Shown piece after piece: positions 9,056-17,674 of a DNA stretch of 64,000 nucleotides. Each line of letters starts with the position of its first letter. Position 1 is the first letter of the stretch. The DNA is from Pelagimonas varians (GTDB taxonomy: Bacteria; Pseudomonadota; Alphaproteobacteria; Rhodobacterales; Rhodobacteraceae). The DNA lies in assembly GCF_003208435.1 (NCBI RefSeq), contig NZ_QKMF01000002.1, forward strand, positions 310,001 through 374,000. Reading direction: 5' to 3'. The notes beneath the pieces were generated by a model. The model was not told the origin of the DNA. It did not search any database and saw only the letters and a program-made list of their open reading frames with translations. The position numbers and the translations under genes are program-made.

Positions 9056-9577
9056 TTACCGGTGAACTTCAATCCGGTCCAACTGCCAAATGCTTCGGGC
9101 ATAATATACTTCGGATCTGAAGCGTACGGCCTTGTCATATGGATACACAAGCCACAGGGGGCCTTTGTCGCGGACCGACATCGGGGCACCGTTTCTTTCG
9201 TATGCGATCAGCGCCGCGCCGCTTTCGAAATCTTCGGCGGGGATGTCGATCAAATACTCGTTTGCAGCATAGGCGCTAAGCGAAACCCCCTTGGACCCGA
9301 CATGGGTCAGCAAAGTTCCCAACTCGACGCCCGCAAATTGCTGGAGCCCTTCGGTCCAGATGGTTTCAGTTTCAAATCCGGCGCTGTCCAGAGATCTGAG
9401 CATGGCCAAGTCAAACTCTGCGAAATCGCCTTTGTTGGTTTTTTCGATGTTTCCTTCAACGATCAAAACAACGTCGCCATCAGGAATCGGCAAGGGTTCC
9501 GAAATGGCTGAACTGGCAGAAAAGGCGGCGAATAAAACACCGCAAACGCAGGGCAGGTACGCAAATTTGCGAATCAT
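9056..9577 (-). CDS. Exported sulfite-oxidase-fold (molybdopterin-like) protein without a molybdenum-ligand Cys
   Basis: 173 residues with a Sec signal peptide (hydrophobic stretch to FSASSAISE). The mature part resembles the oxidoreductase molybdopterin-binding fold: VEGNIEKTNKGDFAEFDLAMLRSL, TIWTEGLQQFAGVELGTLL, LIAYERNGAPMSVRDKGPLWLVYPYD. In real family enzymes a cysteine binds molybdenum, but the only cysteines here are in the signal peptide, so it is unlikely to be a catalytic molybdoenzyme. It sits directly upstream of the hybrid kinase in one transcription unit. A role as a periplasmic binding or sensing partner of that kinase is inference. Confidence 0.72.
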   Translation of the reverse strand: MIRKFAYLPCVCGVLFAAFSASSAISEPLPIPDGDVVLIVEGNIEKTNKGDFAEFDLAMLRSLDSAGFETETIWTEGLQQFAGVELGTLLTHVGSKGVSLSAYAANEYLIDIPAEDFESGAALIAYERNGAPMSVRDKGPLWLVYPYDKAVRFRSEVYYARSIWQLDRIEVHR

Positions 9578-9806
9578 ACTAAATTAAATTCCCGTCAATC
9601 GAATCGAGCCAAAGTGTGGAGGTCAGCAGACTTTAAGTGTAAGTTCAGCAGGATACTTATTGCTCTCATTCGTATAGGATGGCAATTTGGGGGTGGGAAA
9701 GGCCCTTGCACCTTGAAAGGCGCGAGCTGGCGAAAACGACACACGTTGTTCTTTGGCCTTAAGACAGCCATACAAGGTCAAATTGTCCGAGATTGGAAGA
9801 GTAAGA
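9578..9806. promoter_or_regulatory. Divergent promoter region, kinase operon / LuxR regulator
   Basis: 229 bases separating two divergent units: the sulfite-oxidase-fold protein plus kinase to the left, and the response regulator to the right. An in-frame upward extension of the regulator (from 9753) is ignored because receiver domains begin at [11 protein letters not shown] see no clear operator. Confidence 0.4.
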
Positions 9807-10409
9807 ATGCGTATCTTGGTTGCAGATGACCATGATCTAGTCCGCGACACCATTGCCGCCTATTTGGCCGGAGGTGATGTCGAAGACGTTGTGACGGTTT
9901 CCACCTTGGATGAAGCCGTAAAAGCTGCTGCCGAGAGCGGTAGCTTTGACTTGGTCCTGCTTGACTATCATATGCCTGGAATGAACGGGCTTGAGGGGCT
10001 TGCGCGGATGAAAACCGCGAATGACAACCGGCCTGTGGCGATCATTTCTGGCAGCGCAACGCGTGAAGTTGCCGACGCGGCGCTGAAAGCCGGGGCGCAG
10101 GGGTTTATTCCCAAAACGCTCAGCGCCAAGTCCCTTTTGACTGCGGCCCGTTTTATGATCGCTGGAGAAGTCTATGCGCCATTGGAATTCATGCAGCAAA
10201 AACCGGACGCTCAGACCGGCTCTTTGACGCGCCGTGAACTGGATGTTTTGCGCGGTATTTGCGAAGCGAAAGCCAACAAGGAAATCGCGCGCGATCTGGA
10301 CCTGCAAGAAGTCACGGTAAAATTGCACGTAAAGACCCTCAGCCGCAAATTGGGCGCGCGAAACCGCACCCACGTGGCGATGATTGCCCGGGACAAGGGG
10401 CTAGCCTGA
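9807..10409 (+). CDS. NarL/LuxR-type response regulator
   Basis: 200 residues: receiver domain 1-120 ([15 protein letters not shown], acceptor Asp in [15 protein letters not shown], Lys in [11 protein letters not shown]) and a C-terminal LuxR helix-turn-helix ([25 protein letters not shown], then [20 protein letters not shown]). It is divergent from the hybrid kinase and its periplasmic partner, so it is the likely phosphate acceptor and transcriptional output of that system. The start at 9807 is chosen by the domain boundary, with AAGAGTAAG upstream as a weak ribosome site. Confidence 0.88.
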   Translation: MRILVADDHDLVRDTIAAYLAGGDVEDVVTVSTLDEAVKAAAESGSFDLVLLDYHMPGMNGLEGLARMKTANDNRPVAIISGSATREVADAALKAGAQGFIPKTLSAKSLLTAARFMIAGEVYAPLEFMQQKPDAQTGSLTRRELDVLRGICEAKANKEIARDLDLQEVTVKLHVKTLSRKLGARNRTHVAMIARDKGLA

Positions 10410-10485
10410 CCTTTTCTATAGCCACCTTCGACAAAAAACGCTAGATTTCGAAAAAAAACGAATTCAAGCGAAAGTGGAGGGGCCG

Positions 10486-11970
10486 ATGGGGTTCATTCTT
10501 GCGATTGACCAGGGGACGACGTCCAGCCGGGGGATTATCTTTGACGACAAGCTGCAGATTGTAGCCTCGGACCAAGAAGAATTCGCGCAGCACTTCCCGG
10601 CCTCTGGGTGGGTCGAGCATGATTGCAACGATCTTTTGACGACAACTTTGTCGACGTGCCGGGCCGCGATTGCCAAGGCAGGTATTTCAGCTGTGGACAT
10701 CGCCGCCATCGGCATCACCAACCAGCGTGAAACCACATTGGTCTGGGATCGAGCCACCGGTGAACCGATCCATAATGCGATTGTCTGGCAAGATCGCCGA
10801 ACCTCCGAAATGTGCCAAACTCTCAAAGCCAATGGGCATGAAGCTGAAGTGACCGAACGCACAGGCTTGCTTCTTGACCCCTATTTCAGCGGCACCAAAT
10901 TGGCGTGGATCTTGGACACCGTTAAGGGCGCGCGCGCACGGGCCGAAGCGGGTGAGTTGATCTTTGGCACCGTCGACAGCTGGTTGATCTGGAACCTGAC
11001 CGGCGGCGCACGGCATGTGACCGATGCCACCAATGCGGCGCGCACAATGCTATATGACATTCGCGAAGGTTGCTGGTCACCCCAGATGTGCGACATCCTG
11101 AATGTCCCGATGGCGATGCTGCCCGAAGTTCTTGATTGTGCCGCCGATTTCGGTGTGGCGAAGGCTGAGTTTTTCGGTGCGGATATTCCGATCTTGGGGG
11201 TCGCCGGTGACCAGCAGGCGGCGACAATCGGGCAGGCCTGTTTTGAACCGGGTATGCTGAAATCGACCTATGGCACCGGGTGTTTTGCCTTGCTCAACAC
11301 CGGTGACAGCCCCGTCACATCGAACAACCGTCTTTTGACCACCATTGCCTATCAGCTTGATGGCAAGCCAACATATGCGCTCGAAGGATCGATTTTTGTC
11401 GCGGGGGCTGTGGTTCAGTGGTTGCGTGACGGGATCAAAATTATTGAAGGTGCAGCGCAAACCCAAGCGCTGGCCGAGGCGGCCGATGAGGGCCAAGATG
11501 TGGTGATGGTGCCCGCCTTTACCGGTCTTGGCGCGCCTTATTGGAATGCCGAATGCCGCGGGGCGATTTTTGGCCTGAGCCGCGGTTCAGGACCGGAAGA
11601 GTTCGCGCGCGCTGCGCTTGAAAGCGTTGGCTATCAAACGCGTGATTTGCTGGAGGCCATGCAGGCCGACTGGGGTAGTTCAGGCAAAACAGCATTGCGG
11701 GTCGATGGCGGGATGAGCGCGTCGAATTGGGCCATGCAATTCTTGTCCGATATTCTGGATGCGCCGGTCGACCGTCCAAATGTGCTTGAAACCACAGCAA
11801 TGGGGGCCGCTTGGCTTGCGGGACAGCGCGCGAATGTCTATCCTGACATGCAAGGTTTTGCTCAAACATGGGCGCTGGAAAAACGGTTTAACGCCGATAT
11901 GAGCGCCGACACACGGGATCGGAAATATGCGGCTTGGAAACGGGCGGTTGCGGCTGCGCAAGTGTTTTGA
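10486..11970 (+). CDS. glpK: Glycerol kinase
   Basis: 494 residues, the family length. FGGY kinase fold with [18 protein letters not shown] at the N-terminus (ATP/glycerol binding), [27 protein letters not shown], the [28 protein letters not shown] block and [18 protein letters not shown]. It phosphorylates glycerol to sn-glycerol 3-phosphate in the cytoplasm. ATG 10486 follows GGAGG at the right spacing; a GTG twelve bases upstream is in frame but overlaps that site. No glpF, glpD or glpR is adjacent; a DeoR-family regulator occurs 17 kb away but is not obviously linked. Confidence 0.95.
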   Translation: MGFILAIDQGTTSSRGIIFDDKLQIVASDQEEFAQHFPASGWVEHDCNDLLTTTLSTCRAAIAKAGISAVDIAAIGITNQRETTLVWDRATGEPIHNAIVWQDRRTSEMCQTLKANGHEAEVTERTGLLLDPYFSGTKLAWILDTVKGARARAEAGELIFGTVDSWLIWNLTGGARHVTDATNAARTMLYDIREGCWSPQMCDILNVPMAMLPEVLDCAADFGVAKAEFFGADIPILGVAGDQQAATIGQACFEPGMLKSTYGTGCFALLNTGDSPVTSNNRLLTTIAYQLDGKPTYALEGSIFVAGAVVQWLRDGIKIIEGAAQTQALAEAADEGQDVVMVPAFTGLGAPYWNAECRGAIFGLSRGSGPEEFARAALESVGYQTRDLLEAMQADWGSSGKTALRVDGGMSASNWAMQFLSDILDAPVDRPNVLETTAMGAAWLAGQRANVYPDMQGFAQTWALEKRFNADMSADTRDRKYAAWKRAVAAAQVF

Positions 11971-12070
11971 AATCGTGCATGTGACCGGAATTGAGACAGC
12001 GAAACGCTCGACAGTCGGGCGAGGATCAGTAATACCTAAGCGCTAACACTTCAATCTGGATGGACACGAA

Positions 12071-12772
12071 ATGAGACCCGAAGACATCGCAATCGCGTCC
12101 TCTTCCTTGTTGATTGGAGGCTTGTCACCCGGGGCGCAAAACACATTGTTGCAACGGGCGCAGGTCCGTGAGTTCGATCGCGGTTCGACGCTGTTTTTAC
12201 AAGGCGAACGCGCGAATGCAATTTACATTGTGCTGGACGGTTGGGTAAAGTTGTACCGCATCGCGCGCAATGGGTCGGAAGCCGTCGTTGGGGTTTTTAC
12301 CAAGGGCCGCAGCTTCGGAGAGGCAGTGGCCTTTCGCCATGATACCTATCCCGTCTCGGCCGAAGCGGTGACCCATTGCAGGCTTATGCGGATTGAAGCA
12401 GATAATTTCTTGCACCTGATACGATCCGATCCCGATGTGGCCGTGTCGATTTTGACAGCAACCTATGCGCATCTTCACAGCCTTGTGGCGCAGGTCGAGG
12501 CACTGAAGGCCCGGACAGGTGCGCAACGTGTAGCAGAGTTTTTGTTAGAGTTGGCGAAATGTGACGATGGGGTTTGCGGAGTGACACTGCCCTATGACAA
12601 AGTGCTGATAGCGGGACGTTTGGGGATGAAACCCGAAAGCCTAAGCCGGGCCTTTGGCGCTTTGAAAGCGCACGGCGTGAAAATAAAACAAAACAAGGCT
12701 GAAATCGAAGACGTAGAAGCGTTGCGCGCCTATGCCGAAGAAGATCCGGCCAATGCCTGGGGGCAAAAATGA
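12071..12772 (+). CDS. dnr: Crp/Fnr-family regulator, Dnr/NnrR-like (probable NO-responsive)
   Basis: 233 residues. N-terminal cyclic-nucleotide-binding fold (about 15-130; GSTLFLQGERANAIYIVLDGWVKLYR, FGEAVAFRHDTYPVSAEAV), dimer helix, and C-terminal winged helix (TLPYDKVLIAGRLGMKPESLSRAFGALKAHGV). The four FNR iron-sulfur cysteines are absent, so it is not an oxygen-sensing Fnr; the Dnr branch senses NO through heme. It faces the nor operon convergently. Two matching palindromes lie upstream of norC and nirE (19621 and 21170). The Dnr name rests on sequence type plus neighbourhood. Confidence 0.78.
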   Translation: MRPEDIAIASSSLLIGGLSPGAQNTLLQRAQVREFDRGSTLFLQGERANAIYIVLDGWVKLYRIARNGSEAVVGVFTKGRSFGEAVAFRHDTYPVSAEAVTHCRLMRIEADNFLHLIRSDPDVAVSILTATYAHLHSLVAQVEALKARTGAQRVAEFLLELAKCDDGVCGVTLPYDKVLIAGRLGMKPESLSRAFGALKAHGVKIKQNKAEIEDVEALRAYAEEDPANAWGQK

Positions 12773-13332
12773 ACGGTGATTTGAACAAAGCGATAGCACT
12801 GGTTGACGGTGCCAACAAAGCCGATCCGAATATGGAAGAAGGCCGCCCCGAAGCGCTTCTTTATGGCGAACGGATGAGTGCGGAGATGGACCGCCTGTTT
12901 CCGGATGCTTCGGATGTGTTGAAAATAGCGGCGCGCGGCCAGCATGTTGAACGGTGGAAGTTGCCGCGCAAGGATTTCCCTGAAGGGCGCGCCGGATATT
13001 ATGCGTGGCGCAAGGAACAAGGCCGCCGGCACGGTGAACGTGTTGCTGGTCTTATGGCTGAGGCCGGTTACAACGAAGAGGCGCAGACCCGCGTTGGTGT
13101 GATGCTGCGCAAAGAAGGCATCAAGCAAGACGCCGAGGTACAAGCGCTTGAGGATGTGATCTGTTTCGTTTTCCTCAAATGGTATTTCTCGCCTTTTGCG
13201 GACTCGCTGAAACCCGAAGCTTTGCCGCGTATTGTTGAACGAACCGCCGCGAAAATGTCTGCCGAAGGCCGGGCGCGGGCGCTTGCAGAATTTGATTTGC
13301 CAGAACCTTTTGCCGGAATGTTTCGCGACTAG
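12769..13332 (+). CDS. DUF4202 domain protein
   Basis: 187 residues that I recognise as DUF4202: IALVDGANKADPNMEEGRPEALLYGERMSAEM, then a helical body with IAARGQHVERWKLPRKDFPEGRAGYYAWRKEQ and a C-terminal LEDVICFVFLKWYFSPFADS. Conserved His and Asp residues suggest an HD-like or metal-binding helical protein, but no function is known to me. No signal or membrane segment. It overlaps the Dnr-like regulator by 4 bases (ATGA), so it is in the denitrification regulon by position. Confidence 0.78.
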   Translation: MNGDLNKAIALVDGANKADPNMEEGRPEALLYGERMSAEMDRLFPDASDVLKIAARGQHVERWKLPRKDFPEGRAGYYAWRKEQGRRHGERVAGLMAEAGYNEEAQTRVGVMLRKEGIKQDAEVQALEDVICFVFLKWYFSPFADSLKPEALPRIVERTAAKMSAEGRARALAEFDLPEPFAGMFRD

Positions 13333-13341
13333 GACCAAGGG

Positions 13342-14022
13342 TCAGGGATTGGGGATTACCCCAATCACCCCCTCGTGCAAATAGAATATCCCAGCCCAAG
13401 CGATGACGGCGATGGCCAGTCGGGGCAGGGAAGGCAGGCCTTTGGGCTGCCATTTCCCTGTAATCAATGCCGAAAATGGGACCAGTCCGGTATGCGCTGT
13501 AAGTGCGGACCAGTCTTGCCCCATCAGGCGGGCACGCCGCCGTTCGACCAGTTTCATTCCTATACCTGAAAACACCGCAAAGGTGCCAAACAAGATCACA
13601 TGCGCAAGGTCTCCGTTTGCCCATAGGTGCACGCCAGACCACAGGGCCAGCGCCCATAACAGAGGCTGGCGGGTCACGCCCGCAATTCCGGGGTGATCGG
13701 GATCAAATCCTGCGGCGCGGCCTTCAAAAGCAAAGGGATTTGGCGCGGCGACACCGAACGTTGTTAATGCGATGACCACTGGCATAACCAAATTGACTGC
13801 CCACCGCGCGGTCTGTGTCTGGTCCCAAAGCGGCACAACAGGTGCACGGCCCGCGGCCCAGATCACCCAAAGCAGCAAAAACGTCGAGGTGATAGAAAAC
13901 ACGGTGGTATAGCCGCGCGCTCCCAGTTTTTGGATCAAAATGTCTTTGACGCCCAAAGCAGAGGGTATCCGGTGCGACGCCATAAACAGCGCCATCGCCA
14001 GCGCAAATTCGATCCAGCCCAA
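13342..14022 (-). CDS. nnrU: NnrU family membrane protein
   Basis: 226 residues with about six membrane segments and the NnrU pattern: WIEFALAMALFMASHRIPSALGVKD, FGVAAPNPFAFEGRAAGFDPDHPGIAGVTRQPLLWALALW, then HLWANGDLAHVILFGTFAVFSGIG. NnrU is required for full nitric oxide/nitrite reductase expression in Rhodobacter; its chemistry is unknown. The best start is TTG at 14022, six bases after AGGAG; ATG starts further upstream run through norF. It is the last gene of the nor operon and meets DUF4202 tail to tail. Confidence 0.85.
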   Translation of the reverse strand: MGWIEFALAMALFMASHRIPSALGVKDILIQKLGARGYTTVFSITSTFLLLWVIWAAGRAPVVPLWDQTQTARWAVNLVMPVVIALTTFGVAAPNPFAFEGRAAGFDPDHPGIAGVTRQPLLWALALWSGVHLWANGDLAHVILFGTFAVFSGIGMKLVERRRARLMGQDWSALTAHTGLVPFSALITGKWQPKGLPSLPRLAIAVIAWAGIFYLHEGVIGVIPNP

Positions 14023-14038
14023 AACGGTCTCCTGCGTG

Positions 14039-14284
14039 TTAGCTTGCCGCGACGGCCAGTCCCATAATGCCAATCATATAGATCGCCAGAACCATGCCAA
14101 ACCCGCGTCCCCAGCTTGGGGCATTTTGCAGCCCAAGATAGACACGCAAGATGACCTGTGCCTTGATCCAAGCCAAAGTCAAAATGGCTAGGCTGGCAAA
14201 GATGCCCGCCGCACCAAAATGCGCCAGAATCGTGCTGCCGATTGAAAGGGCAATGAGGGTAAGCCATGCATTGGTTACAGACAT
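14039..14284 (-). CDS. norF: NorF-like small membrane protein
   Basis: 81 residues with three hydrophobic helices (AWLTLIALSIGSTILAHF, IFASLAILTLAWIKAQVILRVYLGL, GFGMVLAIYMIGIMGLAVAAS). The motif LAWIKAQVILRVYLGLQNAP is shared with NorF and subunit IV-type proteins of heme-copper oxidases. It is needed for full Nor activity in Paracoccus, probably in assembly or stability. Start ATG 14284 (MSVTNAWL) lies just after norE in the operon. It is placed between norE and nnrU, as expected for norF. Confidence 0.82.
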   Translation of the reverse strand: MSVTNAWLTLIALSIGSTILAHFGAAGIFASLAILTLAWIKAQVILRVYLGLQNAPSWGRGFGMVLAIYMIGIMGLAVAAS

Positions 14285-14294
14285 GCGCGGATCC

Positions 14295-14858
14295 TTACAG
14301 CAGGTACATAATCGGGAAGAGCAGCACCCAAACCAGATCAACCATGTGCCAGAATGCGGCCCCGACTTCGGTGTTGCGCGGTGTGACTTTCCAGCTGACA
14401 AGCGCAAGGATAACAATGCCTGCGATCACATGCATCGCATGGAAACCGGTCAGCATATAGTAGAACAAAAAGAAGCTATGGGTTTCAAAATCAATGCCTT
14501 GGGCGGATTTGTCGGCATATTCTGCGCCTTTGATGACCAAAAACACTACGCCCAGAATGCTGGCCGCAGCCAAGAACAATCGGGTGCGTAAAATATTCCC
14601 CATTTCCGAGGCCTGCACCGCCAGCGCAGCGAGCCAGCCAGACGTCACCAGCACGACGGTGTTGATCCCCGCAGTGGTGGCGTTTAGATGTGTTTGCGCT
14701 TCGGAAAAGCCTGCGGGATCGGTTAACCGCACGCCCATAAAGGCAGCAAGGCCCGCGCCAAAAACCAGCAGTTCGGACACAATCAAAATCCACATCATCA
14801 AATCACCGGGCAGGGCATCAATGCCCTCTGCCGGTGTTTGCTTGGTCGCATCCTTCAT
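14295..14858 (-). CDS. norE: NorE, cytochrome c oxidase subunit III-like protein
   Basis: 187 residues with five predicted helices and subunit III hallmarks: MMWILIVSELLVFGAGLAAFMGVR, GINTVVLVTSGWLAALAVQAS, FYYMLTGFHAMHVIAGIVIL and FWHMVDLVWVLLFPIMYLL. The FHAMHV and WHMVDLVW motifs are the subunit III signature. In nor clusters this protein (NorE) supports assembly or activity of NorCB. Its ATG overlaps the norD stop by 4 bases. Confidence 0.9.
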   Translation of the reverse strand: MKDATKQTPAEGIDALPGDLMMWILIVSELLVFGAGLAAFMGVRLTDPAGFSEAQTHLNATTAGINTVVLVTSGWLAALAVQASEMGNILRTRLFLAAASILGVVFLVIKGAEYADKSAQGIDFETHSFFLFYYMLTGFHAMHVIAGIVILALVSWKVTPRNTEVGAAFWHMVDLVWVLLFPIMYLL

Positions 14859-16837
14859 CCCGCGCCGACCAACTCTCGGTAGATTTTGGGCAGGGCGTAG
14901 AGCAGTTTATCAGGTTCAGGGATCAGGGAATAACCGCCTTTTCCAAAGATGCGGGGGAACCAGCTTTTGCCATCACGGTCCACGGCAATACCATAGACGG
15001 CATGACCGGCGCGGCGGGCTTCCTGGACCGCCATCCGGCTGTCTTCGATGCCGTGTCGGCCTTCGTAATGGTCTAGATCGTTGGGTTTGCCATCGGTGAT
15101 CACCAGTAGCAATCTACGCTTGCGCGGCTGGTTGCCAAGTTCCTTGGAGGCATGACGCATCGCAGCCCCAAGACGGGTGTAGAACCCCGGTTGCAGCGCT
15201 CCGATCCGGCCTTCGACCTGTTTGGTCATCTGTTCGTCAAAGCTCTTGGCGTTTTGAAAGTAGACGCGGTCGCGTTTCAGCGATGAAAAGGCGTTGACTG
15301 CAAAATCGTCGCCGCAGGCATCAAGCCCCCATGCAAAGGCAGCCAGGGCTTCGCGTTCGACGTCAATCACCCGCCGTCCGTCGTGGCCGTGGCCGGGGAT
15401 CGAAGATTCGGTTGATCGGGACACATCGAGCAGGATCGATACGGCCAGATCGCGTTTTTCAGCGCGGGTCTGGTTCCATACTCTGTCATCCGACACGCCG
15501 GTGGCAAGGAATTCGACATGGGCGCGCACAGCGCGTTCGGTGTTCAGCTCATCACCGTCAGGATGGCCTTGGCTGGACACGCGGCCGGGGCGCAGCGCTT
15601 CGAATTGGCGGCGCACGGCGCGGATGCGTGCCTGCGCGCGCGGATCATGGGTAAAGACATCCACATCGCCCGCTTCGGCAGGGGACGCCAACACACGGCA
15701 ATGATTGCGCATGTAGGAATTGGTCCGGCAATCCCATTCCGGATAGGTGGTGACGGCGGACAGCATTTCGCGGTCGACGTCTTCGGGGGCCAGATCAAGA
15801 TGCAATTTGAGACGGGTGGCAGGGGCCTCTTTGATTTGGCCCAGCCCGATTTCTTCTTGGTCGTCAGCCGCTTTTTTGGCGTCGTCGTTGTCGTCATCTT
15901 CAACGCGGCGGTTGATGTTCAAGAACTCGGTGAAACTCAGGATCGCTTCGAACTTGTGCAAAATAAAGCTGTCGGGCCGGTCAATCTGGTCAGCCTTGCG
16001 GCGGCGGGCCTTGCGGGCGCGGCCTTCTTCGGAATCGCCTTGTTCGGTTTCGCCGTCGGTTTCGGGGTTTTCTACCGTCATGGATTCCGACCTGTCCGAG
16101 TGCCTCAGATCAGGCCAAAGAGCGATGGGGCGAAACGGCAGGTATCCGCGCGGTGCGCGCCAATCGGCAAAGTCGCCCGCGTCTATCGACGCCAGCATGG
16201 CCGTTGCGCGGTCGTTTAATGGCTCGTCGGTCCCCAAAAAATGCCGGATCAAGGCTTCGATTGCGGCCTCAGCGGGGGGCAAGGTTGGCGTGCGGCGCAA
16301 GAACAGCGTGGCATCGCACAGGTCACGGTAGAGTTTCCGATATCCCGGAGCCAGTTCCAGAGCCGCGTCGACAGTTTGCCTGGCGGCGCGAAGGCCAGCC
16401 ATATCGGCGCGCAAAGGATCATCATCCTCAGCTGGCAGCGTTACTTGGGACGCGCCGACCGCTGCTGCAGCCAGCCACAAATAGAGGGCTGCGTTTGCTT
16501 CGCGCGCGGGGAACACCGCAAGTGATTCCGGCATCCGCAGCGCCATGCCGTCAAAACTGGCACGCGGGACGGCTTCGGCCCATGTCCCCAGTTTACGGCG
16601 CAACGAGAGCCGGTGATGAGACACCTCATCACCGACGGGTTTGAGTTCGACAGATGGATCGCCCCCCAAACCACGAAATAAGACTGCCAGCCGCCCGCCA
16701 ACCTCAGAAAGGTCGACGCGGGCTCCTTCGTGGACAACAGGTGCGTCCAAACGACTGGCATAATTGTGCCACAGCTTCCCGACAGTTTCTTCGGGTTCCC
16801 ATGGCTCAATTTCGATCTTTGTCACCACAGGCCTCAC
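14855..16837 (-). CDS. norD: NorD, nitric oxide reductase activation protein (VWA domain)
   Basis: 660 residues. The N-terminal 430 or so are the NorD-specific helical region with an acidic, low-complexity segment (ETEQGDSEEGRARKARRRKAD; DDDNDDAKKAADDQEE). The C-terminal third is a von Willebrand A domain: LAVSILLDVSRSTESSIPG (MIDAS D-x-S-x-S), then TRLGAAMRHASKEL and LLLVITDGKPNDLDHYEG. NorD works with the NorQ ATPase as a chaperone pair that inserts the non-heme iron of NorB. It starts with GTG overlapping the norQ stop (4 bases). Confidence 0.93.
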   Translation of the reverse strand: MRPVVTKIEIEPWEPEETVGKLWHNYASRLDAPVVHEGARVDLSEVGGRLAVLFRGLGGDPSVELKPVGDEVSHHRLSLRRKLGTWAEAVPRASFDGMALRMPESLAVFPAREANAALYLWLAAAAVGASQVTLPAEDDDPLRADMAGLRAARQTVDAALELAPGYRKLYRDLCDATLFLRRTPTLPPAEAAIEALIRHFLGTDEPLNDRATAMLASIDAGDFADWRAPRGYLPFRPIALWPDLRHSDRSESMTVENPETDGETEQGDSEEGRARKARRRKADQIDRPDSFILHKFEAILSFTEFLNINRRVEDDDNDDAKKAADDQEEIGLGQIKEAPATRLKLHLDLAPEDVDREMLSAVTTYPEWDCRTNSYMRNHCRVLASPAEAGDVDVFTHDPRAQARIRAVRRQFEALRPGRVSSQGHPDGDELNTERAVRAHVEFLATGVSDDRVWNQTRAEKRDLAVSILLDVSRSTESSIPGHGHDGRRVIDVEREALAAFAWGLDACGDDFAVNAFSSLKRDRVYFQNAKSFDEQMTKQVEGRIGALQPGFYTRLGAAMRHASKELGNQPRKRRLLLVITDGKPNDLDHYEGRHGIEDSRMAVQEARRAGHAVYGIAVDRDGKSWFPRIFGKGGYSLIPEPDKLLYALPKIYRELVGAG

Positions 16838-17652
16838 CCGAAAATTGCAGTGACAAGATCGAGGAGCCCACGTTTCACGTCCGCGTCGTCAGACAGCGGT
16901 TCGATCATTGCGGCCAAGATAGCGCGTTCAACCGGCATGCCTTGGGCGATCAGCGTTGCCGCATAGATCACCAGACGGGTTGAAACGCCTTCCTCGAGGT
17001 CCTGCCCCTTGAGATCGCGCAGCTTGTTGGCCAGACGGACAAGGGGTTTGACGCGTTCTTCGTCCAGACCGGATTCGCGAACCACAACAGGGATCTCGAA
17101 GGCAGGTGTGGGGAAGTCGAATTCCATCGAAACGAAGCGTTGCCGCGTCGAAGGTTTCAGCGTCTTCAGGATGTTTTGGTAACCGGGGTTGTAGCTGGCC
17201 ACGAGCATGAAGCCATCTGTGGCCTCGATCTCTTCGCCGGTCCGGTCCAGCGGCAAAATGCGCCGGTCATCGGTCAGCGGGTGTAGAACCACGGTTACGT
17301 CTTTACGGGCCTCGACGACTTCGTCGAGATAGCAGATTGCACCTTCGCGCACGGCGCGGGTGAGGGGGCCATCCACCCAGATCGTTTCGCCGCCCTTGAG
17401 CAGGTAGCGACCAATCAGGTCAGAGGCAGACAGGTCATCGTGGCAGGCCACGGTATACAGCTTGCGGTTCAGCTTGGCGGCCATATGGGCCACAAAACGG
17501 GTTTTTCCGCAGCCTGTCGGACCTTTCAGCAGGACCGGCAAATTATTCTGACTGGCAGCTGTGAACATTTCACATTCATCGCCAGTGGGAAGGTAGAAGG
17601 GGGCATTTGCCGCCCCCTCCAGAGTGTTTAGATTTCCATCCATAGTGGTCAT
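16834..17652 (-). CDS. norQ: NorQ, MoxR-type AAA+ ATPase
   Basis: 272 residues, the usual NorQ/CbbQ length. Walker A is GPTGCGKT (44-51), Walker B AICYLDEVVEA (about 106-116), sensor motif ASYNPGYQNI with its Asn, and an arginine-containing segment KTLKPSTRQRFVSMEFDFP. NorQ with NorD activates nitric oxide reductase by loading iron into NorB. Located between norB and norD and translationally coupled to norD. Confidence 0.95.
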   Translation of the reverse strand: MTTMDGNLNTLEGAANAPFYLPTGDECEMFTAASQNNLPVLLKGPTGCGKTRFVAHMAAKLNRKLYTVACHDDLSASDLIGRYLLKGGETIWVDGPLTRAVREGAICYLDEVVEARKDVTVVLHPLTDDRRILPLDRTGEEIEATDGFMLVASYNPGYQNILKTLKPSTRQRFVSMEFDFPTPAFEIPVVVRESGLDEERVKPLVRLANKLRDLKGQDLEEGVSTRLVIYAATLIAQGMPVERAILAAMIEPLSDDADVKRGLLDLVTAIFG

Positions 17653-17674
17653 TCCATCAATCTTTCAGCCAAAG

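Noticed and set aside
12035-12052. AGCGCTAACACT seen near 12042 and 39043 and part of it near 2608
   Set aside because: 12-base matches are expected by chance in 64 kb; the sites face unrelated genes.
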